Assembly (NCBI RefSeq): GCF_001428565.1
Contig: NZ_LMIA01000013.1
Location: 9,029 to 73,028 of the forward strand
Reading direction: 5' to 3'
DNA from: Nocardioides sp. Root190
GTDB taxonomy: Bacteria; Actinomycetota; Actinomycetes; Propionibacteriales; Nocardioidaceae
Length of the DNA: 64,000 nucleotides
Made by a program: the position numbers and the translations under genes. The notes beneath the pieces were generated by a model. It saw nothing but the letters and a program-made list of their open reading frames with translations, ran no database searches and was not told where the DNA came from. How positions within the stretch are numbered: position 1 is the first letter of the stretch; every line of letters begins with the position of its first letter. This document shows, piece by piece, positions 34,601-40,926 of this stretch.

Positions 34601-36711
34601 GTCGCCGCACCACGCGGCCCACGACCGTCGTTGGTGGTGCCCTCGTTGGCCGGCGTGCTCGGGTCGTCCAGCAGTCGCACCCCACAGGAGTTGTTGCCGA
34701 TCCGGTTGCTCGCCCGGTCCGTGTAGTAGGTGCAGAACGTGTCGAGCGGCGGGTTCTGCGACGCGCCGGAGGCGGCATAGGCCTCACCGGTGGTGTTGAA
34801 GTAGTTGAGGACGTTGAAGGTGGCGATCTTGACGTCACCGCCGACAGGCGCCGGGGTCAGGTTCGGGGTCCTGTCGTCCGCGAACGTCACGACACTGGCA
34901 CCGTTGAGCGTCACCTGCGTCTGGGGCTGGAACTTCCAGACGTTGTTGCGCCAGTCGAGCACGACGGGAGCCTCCAGGCTCGCCTCGGCGCCGACCCGCG
35001 GCGGGTTCGGGTTGGCCGAACCGTTGGCGATGGTCAGGTACGGGACCGGGAGCGCCTTCGTGGTCTGGTTCTGCAGGAAGTTCGTGGTGGCACCGTCGTC
35101 GAGGACGACCCCGCGGGCGAGGTTCTCCGCGTCGATGGCTTCGAGGGCAGCGGCGTCATCGTCGTCCGCGAACTCGGTCGGCTGCTTGAGCGGGGTGGTG
35201 CCCACGGCCAGCCCGATCTCGCCGTACTGGTTGGTCGAGTAGTTGTTGGAGACCGTGAACGTGTCGGTCGGGGCGAGCAGCTCGCCCTCACGGACCTCGC
35301 GCTCCTCGGCCGTGGTCGGGAACGCCACCACGCGAGGCGTGATCGTGCCGAGCGAGGTGTCGAGCTTCGTGACTCCGGCCGCACCGGGCACGATCTGGGT
35401 GAGGTCGAAGAACTCGGCGATCGGGCCGGTGACGCGCACCGAGTCACCGACCTGGATCCCAGCCGGGATGTTGGCGTTGGTGGAGCCGCCGTAGACGAAG
35501 ATGCCGTCGGAGGCGCCCACGGTGTCAGCACCAGGAGTCTGGATGTAGAGACCGTTGTAGCCACCCGACGGATAGGCCGCGGTCACCACACCCTCGGTGG
35601 ACTTGATCTCGGTGCCCGCGGTGTTGCCGGTGGCCGGAGCGAACGGCGAGCGCGCGCCCGTGCCCTGAAGCTCTGCGATGGAGGTGATCGAGAGCGGCGC
35701 GGCGACGGCGATCGTGAACGTCGCGGTAGCGGTCGCGTCGACGTCGTCGGTCGCGGTGACGGTGATCTCCACCGGCGATTCGGTCACCGTGGTCGGCGTA
35801 CCGGTCAGCAGCCCGGTCGCAGACAGCGAGAGGCCAGCCGGGAGCGTGCCGTTCGTGACCGTCCACTCGTACGGCGACGTACCACCGCTCGCAGCGAGCT
35901 GGACGGGCGTGATGGCCTGGTTCTGCGTGAAGGTCTTGTCGCCCGGGTCGGTCGCCACGAGCGGCTCGGGCTCGCTGGTTCCACCCGAGGTGATGGTGAT
36001 GTTGTCGATGCCGACGTGCTCATTGCTGCCGGTGGCGTTGTCGAGCGTCATGACGCGGACGTAGACGTCGGCCTTGTCGTCCGCCGCGGCGGGCAGAGCG
36101 GCCTCGACGTGCGTGGTCACGACCGCCGGGTTGGAGGCGACGGTGGCATCGGTGAGGTAGCCCGCTGGAATGTTGGTGTAGGCACCCGAGGTGCCGACGC
36201 GGTACTGCAGCGCGACCCTGGTCGGTTGGTCGTCAGTACCGCTGTCGAGGTCCTGGACGTCGTACTCGATCCCGATGCCGGACTCACCGGTGGTGTCGAG
36301 GTGGAACACGAGCAACGGCGTCGTGATCGACCCCGTGGCGCTCAGCGCGAGGGTCTTGTTCGTCGCCGAATGGAAGGCGAGTACGCCGCCGGTCGACACC
36401 GTGTTGGGCGTGTTGGCCGCCTGCAACGACAACGACGACACCAGGGTGCCCTCAGCCGTGAGCGTCCCGACGTCCGTGGTGTTCGCCGGGTTGGCCGCCG
36501 AGATCGTCGTGGTGGTCGAGAATCCCTCCACCCCGTCGAAGTCCCCCCACGTGCTGGCGGACGACAGGGTCGACCAGTCCTGGACATAGGGGAACGTCGT
36601 GATCTTGGCCGAGACGCTGGCCTCGGCGGGGCTCGCTGCGACGGCCGCCAGGCCGGACACGGCCAGTGCCGCACTGAGGGAACCGAGCAGGAACTTCTTC
36701 GCTGAACGCAT
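28660..36711 (-). CDS. Secreted ExeM/NucH-type endonuclease joined to two 5'-nucleotidase modules
   Basis: A 2683-residue exported protein. Order: signal peptide (1 to about 33); beta-rich N-terminal domain and a putative Ig domain (to about 335); OB-fold/lamin-tail-like segment (to about 620); endonuclease/exonuclease/phosphatase domain of the ExeM/NucH family (about 625-985, KIATFNVLNYF, GLEEIEN, FLAGDFNAY, GTSDHNPEI); first metallophosphatase/5'-nucleotidase (about 1013-1560); second, diverged copy (about 1663-2205). Each copy has TNDFHGRLL, AAGDL, GNHEFD, SGHTHLAYNC, FMNPGGLR and GGDNF. Ig-like repeats and a basic cap end the protein. ATG 36711 has GGAAGAAG before it. No sorting signal is present. 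Inferred job: extracellular DNA to nucleosides and phosphate. Confidence 0.9.
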   Translation of the reverse strand: MRSAKKFLLGSLSAALAVSGLAAVAASPAEASVSAKITTFPYVQDWSTLSSASTWGDFDGVEGFSTTTTISAANPANTTDVGTLTAEGTLVSSLSLQAANTPNTVSTGGVLAFHSATNKTLALSATGSITTPLLVFHLDTTGESGIGIEYDVQDLDSGTDDQPTRVALQYRVGTSGAYTNIPAGYLTDATVASNPAVVTTHVEAALPAAADDKADVYVRVMTLDNATGSNEHVGIDNITITSGGTSEPEPLVATDPGDKTFTQNQAITPVQLAASGGTSPYEWTVTNGTLPAGLSLSATGLLTGTPTTVTESPVEITVTATDDVDATATATFTIAVAAPLSITSIAELQGTGARSPFAPATGNTAGTEIKSTEGVVTAAYPSGGYNGLYIQTPGADTVGASDGIFVYGGSTNANIPAGIQVGDSVRVTGPIAEFFDLTQIVPGAAGVTKLDTSLGTITPRVVAFPTTAEEREVREGELLAPTDTFTVSNNYSTNQYGEIGLAVGTTPLKQPTEFADDDDAAALEAIDAENLARGVVLDDGATTNFLQNQTTKALPVPYLTIANGSANPNPPRVGAEASLEAPVVLDWRNNVWKFQPQTQVTLNGASVVTFADDRTPNLTPAPVGGDVKIATFNVLNYFNTTGEAYAASGASQNPPLDTFCTYYTDRASNRIGNNSCGVRLLDDPSTPANEGTTNDGRGPRGAATSVSLTRQEIKLANTIAAMDADVIGLEEIENSIKLPGEANRDDAVARLVELLNGVEGPGTWKYVRSPGEANTAGAIAEQDVIRPAFIYKPAAVTPVGQSDILFGTTEFTNAREPLAQAFKKTGGLDSDAFAVIVNHFKSKGDSCSTNDPPALCQSGDNTNSPYYGAFNGDRTRQATRLTQFADEFAEERGIEAVFLAGDFNAYSREDPIHVLESAGFELIESDTAGEESYSFSGYSGSLDHVLGNEAAMSMVTGADIWEINANEAISYQYSRYNYNVTDFWEPNLPFGTSDHNPEIVGLNLPDATEPSYQEIQVVGTNDFHGRLLPDGGNAAGAAPFASAIDELRDENPNTVFVAAGDLVGASTFESFIQDDEPTIDALNAMGLEVSAAGNHEFDKGYADFEGRIRDRADWEYIAANLEYDGSIAAPDQLAETWVKELDGKRIGFVGAVTEDLPALVNPAGIQGVTVTDVVDATNAAATALRSAANPGGPVDLVVLLVHEGSPSTNCASPQFTDPATVWGNIVQNTSGDVDAIISGHTHLAYNCKYPVAAWADDADRAVKQRPVVSAGQYGTNLNKLVFKFDEGTGELAAVTQDVIATAGVGYAPDEDVQDIVDAAVDFAQTAGAQELGRMEGPFNRARYLPGGNATENRGGESTLSNQVAEVQRWATDEAGIETDIAFMNPGGLRADMPGILDGTNRKLTYRDAADVQPFANTLVNLKLTGAQLKTVLEQQWQRNAQGGVPSRPFLRLGISQGFTYTYDETPEVVTLPSTAPVNTFKGTVTGMWLNGEPIDLAATYSVTVNSFLGTGGDNFWELANGTDKVDTGQIDLQAMVDYMAQYDNADPLPVDYSQRGVELTPAANAPASYKPGDTVDFTIASWAMSAVGDATDTELQVKLGDEIIDTFAVSNTIGNLPYDNYGTATVSLTLPEGIGNGVQELTVYGPTTKTSIPYFIEVDDVRDIQIVGTNDFHGRLLVDESPADATCATVLCPASVLSGTVKQLRTENPDTVFVAAGDLIGASTFESFVQDDEPTIDVLNEAGLDVSAAGNHEFDQGYEDLVGRVKDRAEWEYIAANVNEPEGRDDLAETWIKDFDGVRVGFVGAVTEELPSLVSPDGIEGITVSDIVDSTNDAAAALRAPGNPGGPVDLVVLLVHEGSASTSCASPQFLDENTIWGNITQNVSADVDAIVSGHTHLAYNCSIPVPEWATEGRDVVERPVVSAGQYGQNINKLVFSIDGSTGDVVAKTQSIVALTAASPKDPAVETIVNAAKAEAEVQGSVKIGELEAPFNRARITGNTDPNRGGESTLSNQVAEVQRWATEKPESGSAQIAFMNPGGLRSDMAGTLNGDVRELTYKGAAVVQPFANTLVNMDLTGAQIETALEQQWQRTTTGTVPTRPFLRLGASEGFTYTYVETPVTVMGTQTFQGEVTGMWLDGEPIDAAATYSVTVNSFLGSGGDNFREFANGTGKADTGKVDLAAMVDYMATFAATDPLPVDYSQRAVEVEFPVDAPASYAPGDTVSFSVGSWAMTAPGDATDTELQVKLGEDLLDSFPVDNTVGTERYDPYGTASVEITIPEDQADGVVELTLVGATTGTVSRVPVTVDEGEFVNDSLPVITGTPKVGVELSATAGEWTPDPTTTAYQWSVGGVEVVGATTDKYTPVVGDIGKTVTVEVSVTKDGYADGSAVSAATAAVVAADLDVIANVAAPEVTGTARVGRVLTATAGTWNPAAVTTTWQWLADNVEIAGATASTYTLTANEVGKVITVEVTASAAGFADGVALSNATVAVAKATPSINVATSRIEYGKVGTINVTVTAPGTSAAGGPVTLRIGSSVIGTGTVALNGVARISIAARIVKPSTSLYAVTATYGGNAGVGTGTGTGPLTVVKGAVKMTYVHSDPIRVNRTRTTVTVRVSNASGLAANGTVTIAATGVGSITVKLVDGRATTKLPLFRTRGKKTLVVRYNGSSALAGLKLSKTITVIR
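29790..33673 (-). repeat. Tandem duplication of the 5'-nucleotidase module
   Basis: Two direct repeats of about 1.95 kb (roughly 33673-31726 and 31725-29790) encode successive nucleotidase units of about 650 residues. Long stretches agree, such as VNSFLG, GDATDTELQVKLG and DPLPVDYSQR, but both copies have drifted. Boundaries are approximate, placed at the repeated IQ(V/I)VGTNDFHGRLL start. Confidence 0.7.
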
Positions 36712-36906
36712 CGATCTTCTTCCGTGGTCGCAAGCGGCAGCCGCGACGCAGTGCCGAGATGCGAGGCGAACGTGGGGGGAAGGAGCCCTGACCATAGACC
36801 GGGGAACCGGTCACCTGACAAGAGACTGAGAAAATCTCCTGCAACGATTTGATGAAGAAACGGTGCCGGGAGCACACAGGAGCCGCACAGACCGCGGCAT
36901 CGGACC

Positions 36907-37557
36907 TCAGGCCGCGGATGAATTCCCGGTGCGGCGCAGCGACCCGCGCTGGCGCCACACGTCACGGAAGAACTCGTAGCCCGACCAGAGGGTCAGCGCG
37001 AAGGCGACCAGCAGCAGCACGATCGCCACGCCGTAGGTCACCTCGCCCGGGACGTCGAGCCAGCCGTCGACCTCGAGCAGCGGCAGGGTGAGGAAGCCGA
37101 GGGCCAACGCCTGGGCGACGGTCTTCCACTTGCCGCTCTGCGCGGCGGCGATCACGACGGACTTCAGGACCGACAGGCGCAGCAGGGTCACGGCCCACTC
37201 GCGGACCAGCACGATGACGGTGATCGCCCACATCCACCAGGTGTCCATGATGATCGACAGGCCGATGAAGGCCATGCCGGTGATCGCCTTGTCCGCGATC
37301 GGGTCGGCGATCTTGCCGAAGTCGGTGACCAGGTTGCGCGCCCGAGCGATGTCGCCGTCGACCTTGTCGGTGACCATGGCGACGAAGAAGATGCCCCACG
37401 CGACCGTGCGCCAGGTGACCGAGTCGCCGCCGTCGACGAGGAGCGCCCACCCGTAGAACGGCACGAGGAAGATCCGCAGCGTGGTGAGCGCGTTGGGGAT
37501 GTTCCAGTTGCTCGGCACGGCCGAGGTCGGGGTCTCCCCCGTGCTGGTGTCGCTCAT
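36907..37557 (-). CDS. pgsA: CDP-alcohol phosphatidyltransferase PgsA
   Basis: A 216-residue membrane enzyme, probably CDP-diacylglycerol-glycerol-3-phosphate 3-phosphatidyltransferase, which makes phosphatidylglycerol phosphate. The CDP-alcohol signature D-x2-DG-x2-AR-x8-G-x3-D-x3-D is complete in TDKVDGDIARARNLVTDFGK and the following ADPIADK. About five membrane spans are predictable. The ATG at 37557 overlaps the rimO stop (ATGA). It corresponds to the pgsA3 position of M. tuberculosis. Confidence 0.92.
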   Translation of the reverse strand: MSDTSTGETPTSAVPSNWNIPNALTTLRIFLVPFYGWALLVDGGDSVTWRTVAWGIFFVAMVTDKVDGDIARARNLVTDFGKIADPIADKAITGMAFIGLSIIMDTWWMWAITVIVLVREWAVTLLRLSVLKSVVIAAAQSGKWKTVAQALALGFLTLPLLEVDGWLDVPGEVTYGVAIVLLLVAFALTLWSGYEFFRDVWRQRGSLRRTGNSSAA

Positions 37558-38996
37558 CAGTTGCCCTCCTGGGGCTCGGCGATCAGGTCGACACCGTCGG
37601 AGGCGACGACGACCGCGCGGACGAAGTCGCCCACCCTGGCTTCCGGGACGCCGAGGACGCGGGTGCTGCCGTCGACCTCGGGGCCCTGAACGGCTGCACG
37701 ACCCTCAACGGTTCCGTCACCGGTTCCGTCGGGGTCGACCTCCTCGACGAGCACCTCGACGACCTCGCCGATCCGCTCCTCCGCGCGCTGCGCGGTGAGC
37801 TCGGAGACCAGGTCGGTGACGTGCTGGACGCGGGCGCGGATCTCATCGTCGTCGAGCTTGCCGTCGAACGACTCCGCCTCGGTGCCGTCCTCGTCGGAGT
37901 AGCCGAAGACACCGGTCACGTCCATCCGCGCTGCTTCGAGGAAGTCGCACAACGTCTGGAACTCCTCCTCGGTCTCACCGGGGAAGCCGACGATCACGTT
38001 GGAGCGCACCCCGGCCTCCGGGGCGAGTCGACGGACCTGGTCGAGCAGGCCCAGGAAGCTCTCCGGGTCACCGAAGCGGCGCATCCGGCGCAGCACCGTG
38101 GCGCTGGCGTGCTGGAAGGAGAGGTCGAAGTACGGCGCCACGCCCGGCGTGGTCGCGATCGCGCGGACCAGACCCGGACGGGTCTCGGCAGGCTGCAGGT
38201 AGGACACCCGCACCCGCTCGATGCCGTCGACGGCAACGAGCTCGGGCAGCATCGTCTCCAGCAGGCCCAGGTCGCCCAGGTCCTTGCCGTACGACGTGGA
38301 GTTCTCCGAGACGAGGAACAACTCCTTCACGCCCTGCTCGGCCAGCCACACGGCCTCGGCCAGGACGTCGGAGGGTCGGCGGCTGATGAAGGAGCCGCGG
38401 AACATCGGGATGGCGCAGAAGGTGCACCGGCGGTCACAGCCACTCGCGAGCTTCAGCGGGGCCATCGGGCTGTTGTCGAGCCGCTTGCGCAGTGCCGCGC
38501 GGCCCGGGATCGCGACCTCCTGGCCCGCGTCGGCCGGACGCTCCGCGACCGCCTGGCGCTCGGCCGGGCTGATCGGGAGCAGGAGCCGCCGGTCACGGGG
38601 GGTGTGCGGGTGCTGCTTCTCACCGGCCAGGATCGAGCGGAGCCGACCGGAGATGTCCTGGTAGTCGTCGAAGCCCAGCACGGCATCGGCCTCGGGCAGT
38701 GACTCGGCGAGCTCCTCGCCGTACCTCTCCGCCAGGCAACCGACCGCGACGACGGCACGCGTGCGTCCCGTCTCCTTCAGGTCGGAGGCGGCGAGCAGGG
38801 TGTCGATCGAGTCCTTCTTGGCCGCGTCGACGAAGCCGCACGTGTTGACCACGACGGTGTCGGCGTCCTCCGGGTCGTCCACGAGGGTGAACCCGTCGGC
38901 GGCCAGGCGGCCGGCGAGCTCCTCGGAGTCGACGTCGTTGCGGGCGCACCCCAGGGTGAGCAGGGCAACCGAAACGGGGGCAGGAGAAGTCGTCAT
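37557..38996 (-). CDS. rimO: Ribosomal protein S12 methylthiotransferase RimO
   Basis: A 479-residue radical-SAM methylthiotransferase that modifies an aspartate of ribosomal protein S12. The N-terminal MTTase domain holds its three iron-sulfur cysteines ([33 protein letters not shown]). The radical-SAM CxxxCxxC is in [13 protein letters not shown], and a C-terminal TRAM domain follows. The ATG at 38996 lies 9 nt past a TAGGCT box. It forms a tight unit with pgsA downstream and the RodZ-like gene 43 nt upstream. Confidence 0.95.
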   Translation of the reverse strand: MTTSPAPVSVALLTLGCARNDVDSEELAGRLAADGFTLVDDPEDADTVVVNTCGFVDAAKKDSIDTLLAASDLKETGRTRAVVAVGCLAERYGEELAESLPEADAVLGFDDYQDISGRLRSILAGEKQHPHTPRDRRLLLPISPAERQAVAERPADAGQEVAIPGRAALRKRLDNSPMAPLKLASGCDRRCTFCAIPMFRGSFISRRPSDVLAEAVWLAEQGVKELFLVSENSTSYGKDLGDLGLLETMLPELVAVDGIERVRVSYLQPAETRPGLVRAIATTPGVAPYFDLSFQHASATVLRRMRRFGDPESFLGLLDQVRRLAPEAGVRSNVIVGFPGETEEEFQTLCDFLEAARMDVTGVFGYSDEDGTEAESFDGKLDDDEIRARVQHVTDLVSELTAQRAEERIGEVVEVLVEEVDPDGTGDGTVEGRAAVQGPEVDGSTRVLGVPEARVGDFVRAVVVASDGVDLIAEPQEGN

Positions 38997-39039
38997 GTCT
39001 GCTCGAGCCTACCGCTGACGGCGGTCTCGCCGGGATTCG

Positions 39040-40926
39040 TCAGGAGGCGCCCTTGCGCACGACAACCGTCTTGTTGACCTCGGCCCCGGTGTCCCCCAGC
39101 GCCTTCGCGCGGGCGGCACCGACGGCGTAGGTGACCGAGCCGTCCGTGCTGTAGATGCGGATGGGCGCAACGACCTTGAGCTCGGTGGTCTGGCCGAAGG
39201 CCAGGTTGCCCTCGAAGACGATCCGGCCCGCGGCATCACGCACGTTGAGCGTCGCGCCGCCGCCGGCAGCGGTCAGCGTCAGCTTCACCGGATCACCCTG
39301 AGTGGTGGTGGTCGCGTTGCTGAGGTCACCGAGCACGGGCGCATCGGCCACCGGGGCCGGGCCGTCAGTGACGAGCCGGGCCACGGACCACACCAGCACG
39401 GCGCCCATGACGGCAGCGATGAGCACCGACCAGTTGCGGCCGCCGCGGGTGCTGCGGATCGCACCGCCCGCTCCGGTCGCCAGCTCGGACTCGAAGACGC
39501 GTCGCGGGTCGACGGGAGCGTGGGCGTAGTGCTCGTCATAGGCCGACACCAGCGGTGCTGCGTCGATGCCCAGGACCCGGGCCAGCGTGCGCAGGTGGCC
39601 GCGGGCGTAGAAGTCGCCTCCGCAGGGAGCGAAGTCGTCGACCTCGATCGCCTCGATGACGTGCGGCCGGATCCGGGTCCGCTCGGAGACCTGGTCGATG
39701 GTCAGGCGCAGCCGCTCGCGGGCCGCGCCGAGGTCCGGTCCGATGACGGGCTCGGCGGCCGGCTGGACGGCCAGGTCCTCGAGGACGACGGTCATCGACT
39801 CGTGTGCCTCCAGGGAGGCCGGCGCGTGCGACTCGTCGACGTACTGCTGCCGCTCGGTCGCGTCGCGCTCGACGCGGGCCGGGAGCACGGTGGGACGCCC
39901 GGGCACCGGCGGATCGCCGCCCTGGTCGTCGCTCTGGTCGTGGTCGTCGTACTGGTCGTCGTCGTCCCCGACGAGGTCGATCTCGCCGGTCGCCTCGGCA
40001 TCCCCGGCCGCAGAGGCAGCCGGGCCCAGCAGGATCTCGTCGGTGGTCTCGGTGTCGTCGACCAGGTCGGCGTCGACCCGCTCGATGCTGCCGGTGTCCC
40101 CGGAGGACTCACGGATCCGGGCCAGGCGCGAGCGCAGCCGGTCGACGTCCGCCTGGTCCGGGCGACCGAACTCGTCAGCAGGCGGGAGCACCATCTCCGG
40201 GTCGGGAGCGGCCTCCTCGGTGGCACCGGAGAGGCCGGCGGACACGCGCGCCGCGATCCCCCGCTTCTCACCGGGGACCGTGGCCTGCTCGTCGTCGCGG
40301 TACAGGTCGCTGAGTCGGGGAACCGAGGTCGTGGTCCGCACGCCACCGTCCTCGTCGAAGCCGGTCACGACCTCGACGACATCGGCGCGGCCGTCGGCCA
40401 GGTCGGCCAGCACGTCGCTCAGCGAGACCCCGGAGGCTCCCACGACCCGGGTGGCCAGGGTGAGCGGTACGACGAGCTGCTGGTCGTCGTACCCGTCGAC
40501 GAGAAGGTGTCCGTCGCGGAGCAGTCCGCGACGCGGGAGGTGCTCCATGCAGTCGATCTCGGGCCAGGCGATGCCACGCCACACGGCGCCCTGGCGCACC
40601 CGGACACCATGGCCGTCGGCGATCAGGAGCGGTGCGCGGCTGTCGCCGAGCGAGGCGAGGTGCACGACGGTGACGATGCCGAGGACGGCGAACACCAACC
40701 AGTCCAGGCCGGTCCCGCCGGTGAACGCGCGGGCAGCGAAGGCCACGGTCAGGACGGCAGCGAAGCCGCCGATCGTCGAGGCGAGGGCGACATTGCGGCG
40801 CACCTCCACCTGGTGCTCGGGAAGCGAGCCGCGATCGTCGGGCCGGTCGAGGTCGTCGAGATGATCGACGTCGTCGAACTCGCCGAACTGGTCTGTGGCT
40901 GTCGGGTTCTCGCTCACCTGGGTCAC
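39040..40926 (-). CDS. RodZ-like helix-turn-helix/DUF4115 protein with an added N-terminal membrane module
   Basis: A 628-residue protein. The C-terminal part is RodZ-like: helix-turn-helix at about 395-460 (RLRLTIDQVSERTRIRPHVI), one membrane span near 500 and an extracytoplasmic DUF4115 domain. The N-terminal part is unusual: two membrane spans (about 44-92) and a PH-like domain (about 95-190), joined by a long acidic, low-complexity linker. RodZ links the cytoskeleton to cell-wall synthesis. The GTG at 40926 overlaps the ftsK stop, which supports a cell-envelope or division role. Confidence 0.8.
   Translation of the reverse strand: MTQVSENPTATDQFGEFDDVDHLDDLDRPDDRGSLPEHQVEVRRNVALASTIGGFAAVLTVAFAARAFTGGTGLDWLVFAVLGIVTVVHLASLGDSRAPLLIADGHGVRVRQGAVWRGIAWPEIDCMEHLPRRGLLRDGHLLVDGYDDQQLVVPLTLATRVVGASGVSLSDVLADLADGRADVVEVVTGFDEDGGVRTTTSVPRLSDLYRDDEQATVPGEKRGIAARVSAGLSGATEEAAPDPEMVLPPADEFGRPDQADVDRLRSRLARIRESSGDTGSIERVDADLVDDTETTDEILLGPAASAAGDAEATGEIDLVGDDDDQYDDHDQSDDQGGDPPVPGRPTVLPARVERDATERQQYVDESHAPASLEAHESMTVVLEDLAVQPAAEPVIGPDLGAARERLRLTIDQVSERTRIRPHVIEAIEVDDFAPCGGDFYARGHLRTLARVLGIDAAPLVSAYDEHYAHAPVDPRRVFESELATGAGGAIRSTRGGRNWSVLIAAVMGAVLVWSVARLVTDGPAPVADAPVLGDLSNATTTTQGDPVKLTLTAAGGGATLNVRDAAGRIVFEGNLAFGQTTELKVVAPIRIYSTDGSVTYAVGAARAKALGDTGAEVNKTVVVRKGAS

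Noticed and set aside
32986-36705. Open frame of about 1240 codons opposite the giant nuclease gene
   Set aside because: It mirrors the codons of the nuclease gene, has no recognisable domain and no ribosome site; it is a shadow.
36812-36822. GGTCACCTGAC, resembling one unit of an actinobacterial PHO box, upstream of the nuclease gene
   Set aside because: A PHO box needs at least two direct 11-bp units; only one partial unit is present and it is in the opposite orientation. Phosphate control remains possible but is not shown here.
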